From Saprolegnia diclina VS20 (taxonomy: Eukaryota; Oomycota; Saprolegniomycetes; Saprolegniales; Saprolegniaceae): 29,918 nucleotides of DNA. The notes below the pieces were generated by a model, which searched no databases, was not told the origin of the DNA, and saw nothing but the letters and a program-made list of their open reading frames with translations. Within the stretch, counting starts at the first letter, position 1, and every line of letters starts with the position of its first letter. Shown one piece after another: positions 9,608-18,391 of the stretch. The stretch is taken from positions 329,798-359,715 of the forward strand of contig NW_008246113.1 in NCBI RefSeq assembly GCF_000281045.1, given 5' to 3'. The position numbers and the translations under genes are program-made.

Positions 9608-11150
9608 TCATCACGAGAAAAATATTATTCATGGGCTTTATATTTCTTACCTTGCACAATTAATATACCTCTCTGATGCATAAATTATCCACTATGCAAT
9701 TAGGGGGCTTCGACTGTATTCGAGTCCTCCCGCAGTCTTCTGGCGATAGCAAGAAGGAGAGTCCACGGATACTGTGCTTTGTCGACTTGGTCACCTCTGT
9801 TGGACAGTGGTAGGCACGTAGGAGCTGGACACGGTGCAGACGTTGTCGGTCCTCGCCGTCTAGCACATTGCATCTGGACTGGCATGGCGGACACGACAAT
9901 TCACGCCGTGGACATTGGCGCCACAGCAGTGGACATTTGCTGTCGCACGATGACGAATCTCAAATCTCCAGTGCAGAATAAACTCACTTCACCAACGAAT
10001 CTCGAGTCAAACGCCTGTAAATTTCACAAAAACCTCTCTCGGCGGCTTTCGCCAGCATCATGGATCGAATCCCAACCTTATCATTCGTACAATTGTATCT
10101 GTTCCAAAAACGATCTTGTGACGCTTGTTCGTCAATGACATCAACCGCCTCGGAACATCGGTCGTTCTCAATACGTTTACTGTGATGACGCCGTCCTCGG
10201 TCTCGAGTGAACACGGCGGACGCCGATCGCGAACCCGACACGTTGCGTCGGATGCTTCGCGCTTGATCACGAAACGACGTACCGCCAAAGCGCGCCAGAG
10301 GCAAAGTTGAAGTAGTAGCTTTGCGATCAGCCGCGCAGAAAACACACGATGGCGAGCGTCTTCCAGCGCCTGCTCTACCTAGCACTTCTTCCGAGGGCGG
10401 GAACCATACTTTGCCTCGCGGAATCGCATCGCCTCTTGTGTTCAATTTGGATTTTTCATTTTTAAATCGCAAAAAACGATTGGACATTCCGACTTGAAGA
10501 CACGCATCTTGTTCGATGCCGCCAAAGATACTCGGTCGGAATCGCTCGTATACGACGCCACGACATGCTGGGTGGTGCATGTCGCTTTTCTGATCAAGCA
10601 TTTTTGGCCTTTCAACACGTGATGACGCACGCACGTGAGAGCTGTGTAAATAGTCTCGCAGATAGCGTAATGTGCCAACTTATGCAGCGCGGAGCTGCAC
10701 CGCTGTCGCAACCAAGACGACGTCGTCCGAGCTTCAAGTTGCGGCCTTGTTTTTATCGCTGGCGCTGGCGCCACATTCGGATGGTGTGTTCGTGGCGCCG
10801 TGTTCCTCTCGCCTCCGACCCACGTGTAATAGGACAACCCCGTTTCATACTTCACTGCCACGGACGCAGGCGATTTGATGGTCTATTGCATAGCCTGCCG
10901 CGACCATTCCTTTGCATGCTGGGTACTCGTTCAAGTAGCCACATAATATAGATATAGATAGCTCAAGGATGCTGTTGCCGTTGTCCGTACACTCGCGTCG
11001 CTATTCGTCGATCAACTGCTGCGACCACCACAGAGGAATGGCAGGTGCAAAGTGAAAAATCCACATCGCTTATCCGTGCGTCAGTGAATTTGCCGCCATT
11101 CTACGCGATAGGATTGGCCGGATCGCAACAATCCGGATAATCTGCGCGAC

Positions 11151-11166
11151 GCCATTGGCCAATGGC
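11151..11166. promoter_or_regulatory. Palindromic double CCAAT box (GCCATTGGCCAATGGC)
   Basis: A perfect 16-bp palindrome made of ATTGG and CCAAT placed back to back, 84-99 bases upstream of the ATG at 11250. Paired CCAAT boxes at this distance fit an NF-Y-type promoter element. The function is inferred from position and sequence only. Confidence 0.45.
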
Positions 11167-11226
11167 CGACGGCCGGTTAGAAATCGGGCTTGTCCCAGTT
11201 GAGACTTTGACCAGCTTCAGAAGCGG

Positions 11227-11243
11227 TCACTTTTACATCTGCC
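11227..11243 (+). promoter_or_regulatory. Oomycete initiator-like element
   Basis: The sequence TCACTTTTACATCTGCC resembles the oomycete initiator plus flanking element (YCAYTYY followed by CAWTTTNYY) with two mismatches in the second half. It ends 6 bases before ATG 11250 and 12 before ATG 11256, which favours the second ATG if transcription starts here. Confidence 0.35.
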
Positions 11244-11249
11244 CACTGC

Positions 11250-11708
11250 ATGCACATGGTCTGCCCGCCGTCGACCAAGCCGTCGGGCTTGAAGAAGCTA
11301 TGGACCAAGGTGGTCCACCCGTTCTCGCACGCCGTACCGGCCAAGGAGCCGCCGGTCAAGGATACGCAAGCATACATCTGCACCTGCGTGCAGCTCAACG
11401 TGCTCGCGGCGCGCCGCCGCCAAGCCATGGCCCCGCCCGCGCGCGCAGCGGCCACCATGGCGCCCATCGCACTTCCCGATGAGTTTCGCATGGAGAAGAA
11501 GGACAAGACACTGGTCAGTGGGCACCGCGTGCCCTACTGCCCGATCCAGAACCAGCGCTGGAAGAGCTACCGCAAGGCGCGCACGTTTGAAGCGATCGCT
11601 GAAGACGACGATGCGCTGGACGCCAACCAACCGATCGTTTGCCCTGGCTGCATGGCGCGATCGAGTCTCTCGACAGTCACGAGCCACGACCTCGAGGACG
11701 ACTACTAG
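11250..11708 (+). CDS. Uncharacterised small Cys-pair protein, family member A
   Basis: ORF of 152 residues; a second ATG at 11256 is an equally good start. I do not recognise the family, but four relatives lie downstream in this window. Seen in order: a Lys/Trp helix (GLKKLWTKVV, residues 13-22), a C-x-C in AYICTCVQLN (about 41-50), a basic stretch, LPDEF (about 75), the core VSGHRVPYCPIQ (88-99), W-K-S-Y-R-K-A-R-T-F-E-A-I-A-E-D, a C-x2-C in IVCPGC (about 129-134), and an acidic C-terminus ending LEDDY. The four spaced cysteines (CTC and CPGC) could bind zinc; that is inference. There is no signal peptide or membrane segment. The closest relative in the window is member B, with the same order of blocks. 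Confidence 0.65.
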   Translation: MHMVCPPSTKPSGLKKLWTKVVHPFSHAVPAKEPPVKDTQAYICTCVQLNVLAARRRQAMAPPARAAATMAPIALPDEFRMEKKDKTLVSGHRVPYCPIQNQRWKSYRKARTFEAIAEDDDALDANQPIVCPGCMARSSLSTVTSHDLEDDY

Positions 11709-12449
11709 ACACAACAACCGTTCCTGGGCCTATTTAAGCGCAATCGCACAACCGTATTATTTATTTACGAATCCCAGAATCTCGTCGAGCTTGAAGCACC
11801 CAAAAAGCACTGCTGAACGCGCGCTACTCGACACGTCAGAAGCTGCTTGTACTTCAGAGTCATGGCATCCAGAATGCTGCACGGCGTTGAAAACGAACAA
11901 CGAACGGTCGTCGGAACGAGGCGGAACGGCAAGATTCGTACTGCACTGCACGTCTCGTCTCGCTGCAATGTAAGGAACCAACGTGTACCGAAGACCATCA
12001 CCGACACTGTCTCTCGGTCGTCTTGGTGGCGCGTGCAAGAAGCGAGCCGGTCGACTGTCGCAGATCTGGAATCTCAACGGTTGTCCCGTCCCATGTTTCA
12101 AGTCCATTGGCTGGATTCAGCGTGGACCCATCACCTCGGTTCGTGTTGGGCGATCTGCGGCGGCTCGTTCTTTGACAGCACAGAAACGCAGTGCGATTTT
12201 GCACGTTGTTTGAATATCGGTCGTCTCTCGAGGACCTTGGCTTTTTCTATGGCGCTGCTGTCCATGGCAGTGTACCTGGCAGTGTAGTGTTCTTAACGGC
12301 CGACGTCTCTGTTGCTGTCACTGATGCGCGTAATCACTCTCGTCCGCTACAGCCGCACAATCCCATCACGTGTACACGCATCATCCTAGCTTGCGTGTTC
12401 CCATGCATGGCTGCAGTATAGCCATCGTGGATGCTGCGGGCGCTGCCTG

Positions 12450-12497
12450 AGGACCCCCGGTCACCCATGTCTAGGCCATGACCTGACTAGGGGTCCT
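12450..12497. repeat. Inverted repeat / potential hairpin
   Basis: AGGACCCCCGGTCA (12450-12463) is answered by TGACTAGGGGTCCT (12484-12497), 14-bp arms with two mismatched positions and a 20-base loop. It could be a hairpin, a protein-binding site or the trace of a small element; no target-site duplication is evident. Confidence 0.4.
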
Positions 12498-12564
12498 GCT
12501 GCCTGGTGGATGCGGCATCTTCACGTTCCAGCTGGTGCAAATTGCAGCTATCACCGCCTCGTTT

Positions 12565-12580
12565 ATTCATTTGCCGATTT
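12565..12580 (+). promoter_or_regulatory. Oomycete initiator-like element
   Basis: ATTCATTTGCCGATTT resembles the oomycete initiator consensus GCTCATTYYNCAWTTT (a TCATT core followed by an ATTT block). It ends only 4 bases before the ATG at 12585, implying a very short leader. It supports 12585 rather than the upstream ATG at 12510 as the start of the gene. Confidence 0.4.
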
Positions 12581-12584
12581 GACC

Positions 12585-12977
12585 ATGGCCATCCACGACC
12601 GAGAGACCGAGCCAAAAGCCGCGACGCTCAAGTCATGGTGGCGCAAGCTGCTACTGGCGAAAGAAGGCGCCGAGTGCACGTGCCACAAGCTGCCCTACCA
12701 CGCCGACGCCAAGCGCCGGGCCAAAGCCGCCAACCAGCGCCAGAAGAAGACAACCATTTTCGTCTGGTCGCCGATGCAGCTGCCGCGGAAATACAAAAGC
12801 GATATGCGGAATCGCGCGCTCGTGGGCGGCCGCCCCGTCCCTTTCATTCCGTCCCAAAACGACAAGTGGAAAACCTATCGCAACAGCAGCTCGTTCGAAG
12901 CCATTGATGAAGACATATTGTGCACATTTTGCGCCCTTCGATGCACACGCGACGAGAGCGACGTGGACACGTGGTGA
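12585..12977 (+). CDS. Uncharacterised small Cys-pair protein, family member C
   Basis: 130 residues from ATG 12585 (ccATGGcc); the in-frame ATG at 12510 is rejected because the initiator-like element and the match to member D (both begin MAI) place the start here. Same family as 11250-11708. Seen: a TLKSWWRKLLLAK helix near residues 14-26, a C-x-C (ECTCHK) placed right after it, a Lys/Arg-rich linker, LPRKYKSD, the core ALVGGRPVPFIPSQ, KWKTYR...FEAIDED, C-x2-C (CTFC) and an acidic Asp/Glu tail ending DVDTW. The Cys pairs are kept but their spacing from the core differs from members A and B. Function unknown; strongly basic N-terminal two thirds, no signal peptide seen. Confidence 0.65.
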   Translation: MAIHDRETEPKAATLKSWWRKLLLAKEGAECTCHKLPYHADAKRRAKAANQRQKKTTIFVWSPMQLPRKYKSDMRNRALVGGRPVPFIPSQNDKWKTYRNSSSFEAIDEDILCTFCALRCTRDESDVDTW

Positions 12978-13295
12978 TTTTGCGTTGAATGTCATAATAG
13001 TAATGGACGTTTTTGAGAGTTTACGGAATAGCTCCACGTTTTAGTACATCGCTAGCGCATGCCAAGATTCGATTCACAAAGAGAGGATAGAATAGGACGC
13101 TATTACCTGCATTCGACACGACCCGAGTCCAGCTACAGATGGCACTCCCAACCTCAATGGACAAAGTTGTGTCCTGGCGCCCAAATAAAAAACAGCAAGT
13201 CCAACGGCAGCTCACAAGATAATTTCGAGCTTGTCGGGGCATTTCATTCGAACGCGCAGGATCGATGGCGATACCATGGGCACTTTGTGGGCGGT
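12978..13295. other. Intergenic region
   Basis: No supported gene. Both strands carry open frames that begin at non-ATG codons and show no motif. Confidence 0.3.
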
Positions 13296-13709
13296 TCAAC
13301 GACGAGAGCACCGCCACGAAAGACTTGTCGAATGTATCAACTGCATACATTGATACTCTAAAAACACACACTTGACACAAATGATCCCGAGCGCGCCAGT
13401 GCGAAGCCGATCGCAAGCAACAATGACGTCGGGCTCCATCTTCGTCATGCGACGGATCCGAAGCGCAGCTCTTGTCTTTGGACCCAAAAGACGTCGCACG
13501 TTCGGTCGTTCGTTCGTTCGCTGTCCACGGGACAGAGACGTCGACGCATCCGTGTCGGACTGCACCCACTCAAGCTCAAACTCAATGGACATGTCGTTCT
13601 TGCTTTCGACTAGAGACAGTTGAAGCGATGGTGTCACGCATTCGTGTCGTGCAAGGGCATACAACGCAGCCATAACCCGTTTGCCACAGGAAAAATCAAT
13701 TTTTTTCAT
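13296..13709 (-). CDS. Doubtful hypothetical ORF
   Basis: ORF of 137 residues with a true ATG at 13709 and a second ATG at residue 13. It contains a plausible acidic segment (MSIEFELEWVQSDTDAS) followed by an Arg-rich half. No family is recognised, and the overlapping plus strand is also open for 83 residues, so it may be chance. The 4-base tract (GTTC)n around 13500-13522 lies inside it. Listed because it is the best frame in this stretch. Confidence 0.22.
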   Translation of the reverse strand: MKKIDFSCGKRVMAALYALARHECVTPSLQLSLVESKNDMSIEFELEWVQSDTDASTSLSRGQRTNERPNVRRLLGPKTRAALRIRRMTKMEPDVIVACDRLRTGALGIICVKCVFLEYQCMQLIHSTSLSWRCSRR

Positions 13710-13817
13710 TTTTGGTTGTGCGCGGCTAGATCATGAAATTGGGTACTAATAGCAGACACGTACTCATACCACCTTCCACACCTGACACATCTACCCCATG
13801 AAAGCGACTAAACTAAA

Positions 13818-14022
13818 TTAAATCCATCCGCGAAAAATGGCGATCGTCGTCACTCCACCGCGCATCTTCCCAAGGTTCCAGATTCGCACGTCAGCGGCCT
13901 CGGAATATGTGTCACGAATGTCGGTCAACGGGTCGTGATCACCGAAATCGAAATCTGGCGTTTGAAATCCACCACGCGCAGCTTGCTGGAACGCGCATTG
14001 TGGTACATAACAAAATAAAATA
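13818..14022 (-). CDS. Possible terminal exon of an unrecognised minus-strand gene
   Basis: A minus-strand frame is open from a stop near 14025 down to TAA at 13818-13820. Its translation is coherent and acidic: a QTPDFDFGDHDPLTDIRD segment, then SEAADVRIWNLGKM and a C-terminal GVTTIAIFRGWI. It has no ATG of its own. Upstream on the minus strand a T-rich tract runs into TTCCAG at about 13985-13990, which looks like a splice acceptor, so this may be the 3' exon of a spliced gene whose first exon I could not place (a minus-strand ATG near 14179 is one candidate). No family recognised. Confidence 0.3.
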
Positions 14023-14626
14023 AATTAGCCGCACAGTCTATAAAATAGTATAGGATGGTTGTTGGAGGTTGTGAATTGAAAAATGCAGAAATCGAAACGT
14101 CGACTCCCATCATTCCAGTGTGCTGATGGCCATCATGGACGAGCGCCGACCGCTCGGCTGATAGGCGTTTGACATGTTAACTCGCAGATACGCCCGCAAT
14201 TTTCAATACTCTATAAAGTATTACTTTTCTACAATGTGAGAGCGTCTGGAGCGAAGGCAGACGAAGCACGATATCTGCATGTCGAAGCCAGTGAACGCAC
14301 GTGCATGAGAAGCCGAGGAAGATTCTTTCTTCTCAGTTCCTCACATTCCAAAACGCCATCGGCTTCATCGAAGGACGATGAGCGACGACTTCAACGTGGT
14401 CGGTACATGCGCCATGAAGGCGGTTGCGTTGACGCCAGCTTTGGGCTGCGGCCATCAAGCTACTCCTTGTCCACGATCCCGGTTAGTCAACGGAGTTCGA
14501 TTATCCGGACAATATACTGGATCGTTGTATGGCTTGGCAGCCAACGGCTCTGTATCCGGATGTCGGAAGCAGAATGTAGGTATTTCGAACGTTGCGATCG
14601 GCGGCTGTCAGATTAAGATTTTCAGC
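14023..14626. promoter_or_regulatory. Region upstream of small-protein gene B
   Basis: AT-rich on its left (14000-14240), with no supported gene. The word GATTATCCGGA at 14499-14509 is the exact reverse complement of TCCGGATAATC at 11132-11142 before member A, and both sit roughly 110-130 bases before their start codons. An open frame in phase with the gene runs upstream to an ATG at 14378, but that extension has no similarity to the other family members. Confidence 0.35.
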
Positions 14627-15079
14627 ATGGCACCCAGCAAGCCCAGCAAGCTCCGAGCGTGGTGGCAGCGGACGCTGGCCTCGGTCGGCCCGTGCAAGCA
14701 GCCATCAACCAAGGTGGCGCCAAGCAAGGCGCGGTACATCTGCACGTGCGTCTCGCTCAACGCGCTGGCGACACGGCGCGGCGCGGCCCCGATCCGCTAC
14801 GACGCGCCGACAACACCCATCATGCTGCCGCGCGAGTTTACCGCCGAGGCCAAGAATCTCTCGGTCGTCGGCGGCAAGCGCGTGCCGTTCTGCCCGACTC
14901 AGACCGCGCGCATGAAGAGCCGACGTGCAACGACCACGTTTGCTGCGATCGCCGAAGACGCGACGACGTCGGGCGGCCAAATCGTGTGCCCTGGCTGCGC
15001 CGCGCGCGCGCGCCTGAGTGCATCCGTCACGCACTGCGCCGAGCTCGACGACGACGACGACTCGGACGAAGAGTACTAA
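14627..15079 (+). CDS. Uncharacterised small Cys-pair protein, family member B
   Basis: 150 residues from ATG 14627, chosen because MAPSKPSKLRAWWQ lines up with the start of member A; the in-frame ATG at 14378 would add 83 unrelated residues. Same block order as member A: a KLRAWWQRTL helix near the N-terminus, C-x-C in RYICTCVSLNAL (about 41-52), LPREF, the core VVGGKRVPFCPTQ, KSRR...TFAAIAED, IVCPGC, and a strongly acidic tail ending DDDDDSDEEY. A and B keep all four paired cysteines plus one in the core (YCP/FCP), suggesting a metal site or redox pairs (inference). Basic body plus acidic tail is the family's charge pattern. Function unknown. Confidence 0.68.
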   Translation: MAPSKPSKLRAWWQRTLASVGPCKQPSTKVAPSKARYICTCVSLNALATRRGAAPIRYDAPTTPIMLPREFTAEAKNLSVVGGKRVPFCPTQTARMKSRRATTTFAAIAEDATTSGGQIVCPGCAARARLSASVTHCAELDDDDDSDEEY

Positions 15080-16045
15080 CTTATGGGCCCATCGCGACAC
15101 TAGATTATTGGCTATAATGCACCACCTATTTATCTTGTCTCTTGCTTTGCATGGCCTTTCCTGCACCAAAGACGCAAGCCGGCACCGAGAGAACGTGGTT
15201 TGGATGTGGCAGCAAGCTCTTTTCCTTCCTAACAATGGACGTCTATCAACGCGAGTTGGTCGTCGAGACCGAATGCAGACGAGCGGTCGGGACGCGCTCC
15301 AGTGCGACGTACAAGTACCGCAGTATTCGTTCAGGCGCGTTGGCTCTTCCTCGCCGAGACGACGCCACCGGGTCCGCCGTCGGAAGCTGCAGCACCCAAA
15401 AGATTGGTCACCGCCTCATGGGACAGTCGACTTTCCGAGCTTGGCCGAGCTCGGAAGGATGTACCACTCACCGGCTGTTCTGTGTTAGTCGATTCCAAGT
15501 GCGCTGGACGTTGAAGTCGTGGCTCCGAGGTGCAGGCCTGGTCCTTGCGCACGTCGTGGGTGGTGGCGGCTGCAGATACACCACAACACAGCGTGTGGGA
15601 TCGACGATGCTACGGCCTGCGACCGTACGGTGCGTTGCAGAGGTAGTAGAACTGATGGTTTTTTAGAGCCGCCCACATTACAAAACTTCTGAAAATAATG
15701 GGCTTCAACGTCCACCGTATCTCTACGTCGTTGTCGCTAACGTCACGCCCTTTGCATCGCTGCGGCTGACATCGTCTACAGAGCTGCGAGAGCAGCAAAG
15801 CCCTCTCCGCCCGGGATGCGCAGTGCGGTGGTTGAGCCCTCGACCGCCTTGACGTCGCGCATGACGAACGGCGTAGCTCATGTTTATCGACGGCATCAGT
15901 CCAAGCTAAGCCGTGGGACGTCCCCATATGTCGTCTTGGCGAGATGCGCGATGAAATACCGTCACTCTGGCACCCTTGTCGCAGTCGCACCGGGGTTATT
16001 GGTGCTGTTCACTTTCCATTTTGCCACATCCAATACACTCCTACC
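15080..16045. other. Intergenic region without a supported gene
   Basis: About 1 kb. Open frames on both strands are short, start at non-ATG codons or have no recognisable features. The right end is the promoter of member D, with a good initiator-like element at 16007-16022. Confidence 0.35.
16007..16022 (+). promoter_or_regulatory. Oomycete initiator element
   Basis: GTTCACTTTCCATTTT matches the oomycete core consensus GCTCATTYYNCAWTTT at 14 of 16 positions. Transcription would start near 16010-16011, about 35 bases before the ATG at 16046. It is the best such element in the window and the clearest non-protein sign that the DNA is oomycete. Confidence 0.55.
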
Positions 16046-16393
16046 ATGGCCATTCGCCTCGGCGCTACGACGTCCAAGACACCCAAGACGAACGACAAGA
16101 AGACGTTGAAAGGCTGGTGGCGCAAGCTCGTGGCCAAGACGGAGCGTCCAACGCGGTTTCCCGTCGTGCCCTTGCCAGCCAAGTACGCCAACGAGTCCAA
16201 GCAAACCACCGTCGTTGGTGGCAAGCCCGTGCCGTTCCTGCCGCACCAAGTGGCGTCGATGAAGGCGCGCACATCGGTTGATGAGCTCGGGCCAATTGAC
16301 GAGCTCAAAGAAGGTGTGCAGCCCAAGAAAGCCGTGCATGACCCGACAATCGTCGCGACCAATATGGTCTTTATGATGTCGTCGGCCATGTGA
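16046..16393 (+). CDS. Uncharacterised small protein, family member D (no Cys pairs)
   Basis: 115 residues from ATG 16046 (accATGGcc), with an initiator element 24 bases upstream. The start resembles member C (MAI...TLKGWWRKLVAK). It keeps LPAKYANES and the core VVGGKPVPFLPHQ, then M-K-A-R, but has no cysteine at all: both the C-x-C and the C-x2-C of members A-C are missing, and the acidic tail is replaced by a Met-rich end (MVFMMSSAM). It appears to be a shortened or diverged subfamily with member E. The reading frame is intact. Function unknown. Confidence 0.6.
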   Translation: MAIRLGATTSKTPKTNDKKTLKGWWRKLVAKTERPTRFPVVPLPAKYANESKQTTVVGGKPVPFLPHQVASMKARTSVDELGPIDELKEGVQPKKAVHDPTIVATNMVFMMSSAM

Positions 16394-16710
16394 TGCAACG
16401 TCATAAAAGCACTAGGAATAGTTAAGTTATACAACATTGAGGGTCGTCTTTCCTCCTTTGTACACTGCAGCGACGAGCGAGCGGCCAAAGAGACGGTACG
16501 TGGGGCATTGTCGACGCAGAAGGCGCCACTCGTCCAATCGAAGGCGCTGTTGGACTGCACCGGTTCAACTTTTCTTGTTTGGTGAGCTCCGTATTCTGTC
16601 GCCGCTTGGATTCCGCGATGTTTATTCAGCAATTTGCTCCGATTTGCCACATGACAATAATGTTGCCACCAACATTTGGCTTTGTGCCACCAACATGTAG
16701 CTGCATCATA
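16394..16710. other. Spacer between small-protein gene D and the decayed TPR gene
   Basis: No supported gene. The word GCCACCAACAT occurs twice within 30 bases (about 16665-16697), a small local duplication next to the truncated end of the TPR pseudogene. Confidence 0.35.
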
Positions 16711-17801
16711 CTACACGCTGACCTTGGGTCCCGCATTGCCAAGGTGGCGACATATGATTGATAAATCGCCATGGTAGAAGGACGCGGCGAGTACGTCTGC
16801 ATGGTTGTCGCCGAGTAGGGACGCTTGCGCGGTGATCGTAGCGGTGAGCAGCAGTTCCCACTCGGTGCGGGGCTTGGACTGGTGGCCCATCGCGTACGCC
16901 ACCCGCACTTGCGAGAGGAGCGTCTCTTGGTGGTGGTCGCCGAGGCACTGACGATAGAGGTCCCGCGCACGGCGGTGGCAGCGCTCGGCGTCGGCATAGA
17001 GTTGTTCGTCGTCAAAGACGCAGCCGAGATGGCGCGACAACGCTGCTTGCTCCAGCGGCGAGCGTGACGCTGCGATCGACGCCTCCAGTGTCGTCTTGAT
17101 CCATGGAGACAGGGTTGAAAAGAGACGCCGGTCCACCGCAATGAACGATGTCTCGGCGCGAATCAAAGCAAAGATACCGTCGCGGTCGCTTGGCACCGTA
17201 GTCTCGGACGCCTAGCTCTGGATCGTAGCCAGCATACCGCGGAAGGCGTTGTGCTTGGAAATGTCGTTGAGAAACCGAGCCTTCTGGCCCCGCGCAAGTG
17301 CAATCTCAAAGCGCGGCCCAGTGTCACGGCGGCGTAGACCTCAAAGACGCACCAGCTCCGGCGGAGCACGATCGGGTCGTTCCACGGGTGCATGATCATG
17401 ACCACGTTGCCGATGGCCGCCAAGCTCGTCTTGAACGTCGACGACCAGTGCTCAAACGACTGCGCCGCCACGTGCTGGTTGTTGTTGAAGACGCAAAACC
17501 AAATGACGGCGTCCGCGAGCACGCCTTGGTCGGCGAAGAAGCACTCGAGGCTGTTGACGGTCTCCAAGAAGAGGTACTGCCAGGCGTGGCTGACATACCA
17601 GTTGGCCGGCGCAACGTACGCGGTGGTCGTCGAGTCGTTGGCGAGATGGTCGACGAGCGAGAGCCCCGAGGGTTTGGTCATAGGTACGACAAACTCAAAG
17701 CAGACGTCGGCGGTCGTCGTGCCAGCAAAGGATGCTTCGCCGCCGTGGTCGCTGATGAAGCGACGGAGGTAGGCGAGGCGCACGCCGACTGGTGACGCCA
17801 T
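16711..17801 (-). pseudogene. Truncated and frame-broken copy of the SHAW-TPR protein
   Basis: Start ATG 17801 (MASPVGV...), end TAG at 16711-16713. Paralog of the intact gene at 27322-29415. The N-terminal domain is well kept: WYVSHAWQYLFLETV, WFCVFNNNQH, VMIMHPWNDP and LRRSWCVFEVYAA. About 160 residues in, the match moves to another frame (RFEIALARGQ against RFEMAMAPQQ) and meets an in-frame TAG at 17212-17214 where the intact copy has Glu. The match resumes in the first frame's partner as PSDRDGIFALIRAETSF. The intervening 116 bases against 117 in the intact copy point to a 1-base loss plus a nonsense change. Downstream only the first TPR-like units remain; the later TPRs and the zinc finger are missing. 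An alternative exists: the 116 bases begin GT, end TAG and could be removed as an intron (17327-17212) with the frame preserved, giving a short but continuous protein. Confidence 0.7.
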
Positions 17802-18391
17802 TGCGATATTGTTGGATTCCTCCTGTTCTTCAGGCCGCTCTTCAGACAGGCGGGTAGCGCAGTCGTGTTTGGGTGATTTTAGATTGCTGAGTGACTTAAA
17901 CCATGCATGTCTAAAACAACACAATTTGAAGGTGAACGGCCAACTCGGAGCTGCACGCCAGTGACGCTGACCATCAGAGCGTGTTGCTGCATGTATATGT
18001 GAGGTATAACCTTGAGCTAGTGTGCAGCTTGCAGTTCTTTGGGTCTGATACTCCCACTGTACACTGGAAGACGAGGTGGTTGCCACGCGGTTGCCACGTC
18101 ATGATACGACTATTGTCGTTGGGTACTGACGCACCTCTTGCAGCTCTCGCATCCAGGAACGGATTCTGTTGCGAATCTGTGCTTCGACTCTGCTGGGTTC
18201 ACATCAGCGTAAGTTCTAGATCCCAAGATCCCCAGATTCGAATTCGAATCTCGACACTATCATTGCGATCGGCCAGCAATCGTCGATACTTGCCGTCCCA
18301 CTACGAGCAGCCATCTCGGAGAATGCTCTGCTTAAACAACACGTCCATTGATACGCTGTGCAAAGCCCCGCTGCACTCGTCGCCTATTGTC
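17802..18391. other. Spacer with an 18-bp perfect palindrome
   Basis: No supported gene. Upstream of the decayed TPR copy (to its left) and of small-protein gene E (to its right). It holds a direct repeat of GGTTGCCACG at about 18078-18097 and the palindrome at 18234-18251. Confidence 0.35.
18234..18251. repeat. Perfect 18-bp palindrome AGATTCGAATTCGAATCT
   Basis: Perfect self-complementary sequence with no spacer, built of overlapping TTCGAA words around GAATTC. It lies about 140 bases upstream of the start of small-protein gene E. It could be a binding site for a dimeric regulator or simply chance; no second copy was noticed in the window. Confidence 0.5.

Larger units (their letters stand above)
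9608..11249. other. Long gene-poor region
   Basis: About 1.6 kb with no supported gene. The longest open frame (minus, 9984-10634) begins at a non-ATG codon and its translation has no recognisable features. The region is AT-richer around 9610-9720 and 10440-10480. Its right end is the presumed promoter of the small-protein gene at 11250: ATTGG at 11113-11117, TCCGGATAATC at 11132-11142, a perfect 16-bp palindrome at 11151-11166 and an initiator-like element at 11227-11243. Confidence 0.4.
11709..12584. other. Intergenic region with an inverted repeat
   Basis: No supported gene in about 0.9 kb; open frames on both strands start at non-ATG codons and read as unstructured. An inverted repeat lies at 12450-12497, and an initiator-like element precedes the next small-protein gene at 12565-12580. 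Confidence 0.35.

Noticed and set aside
10058-10345. 95-codon minus-strand ORF with a hydrophobic signal-peptide-like beginning and an Arg-rich segment, reminiscent of a secreted effector
   Set aside because: Its first codon is GTG, not ATG, and the only internal ATG removes the hydrophobic part. No RxLR-dEER pattern or other effector signature is present.
9984-10634. 216-codon minus-strand ORF
   Set aside because: Starts at a non-ATG codon; composition looks like random translation with no domain or repeat.
14378-14626. N-terminal extension of small-protein gene B from ATG 14378
   Set aside because: The 83 extra residues have no counterpart in the other family members and cross the presumed promoter; ATG 14627 aligns with member A.
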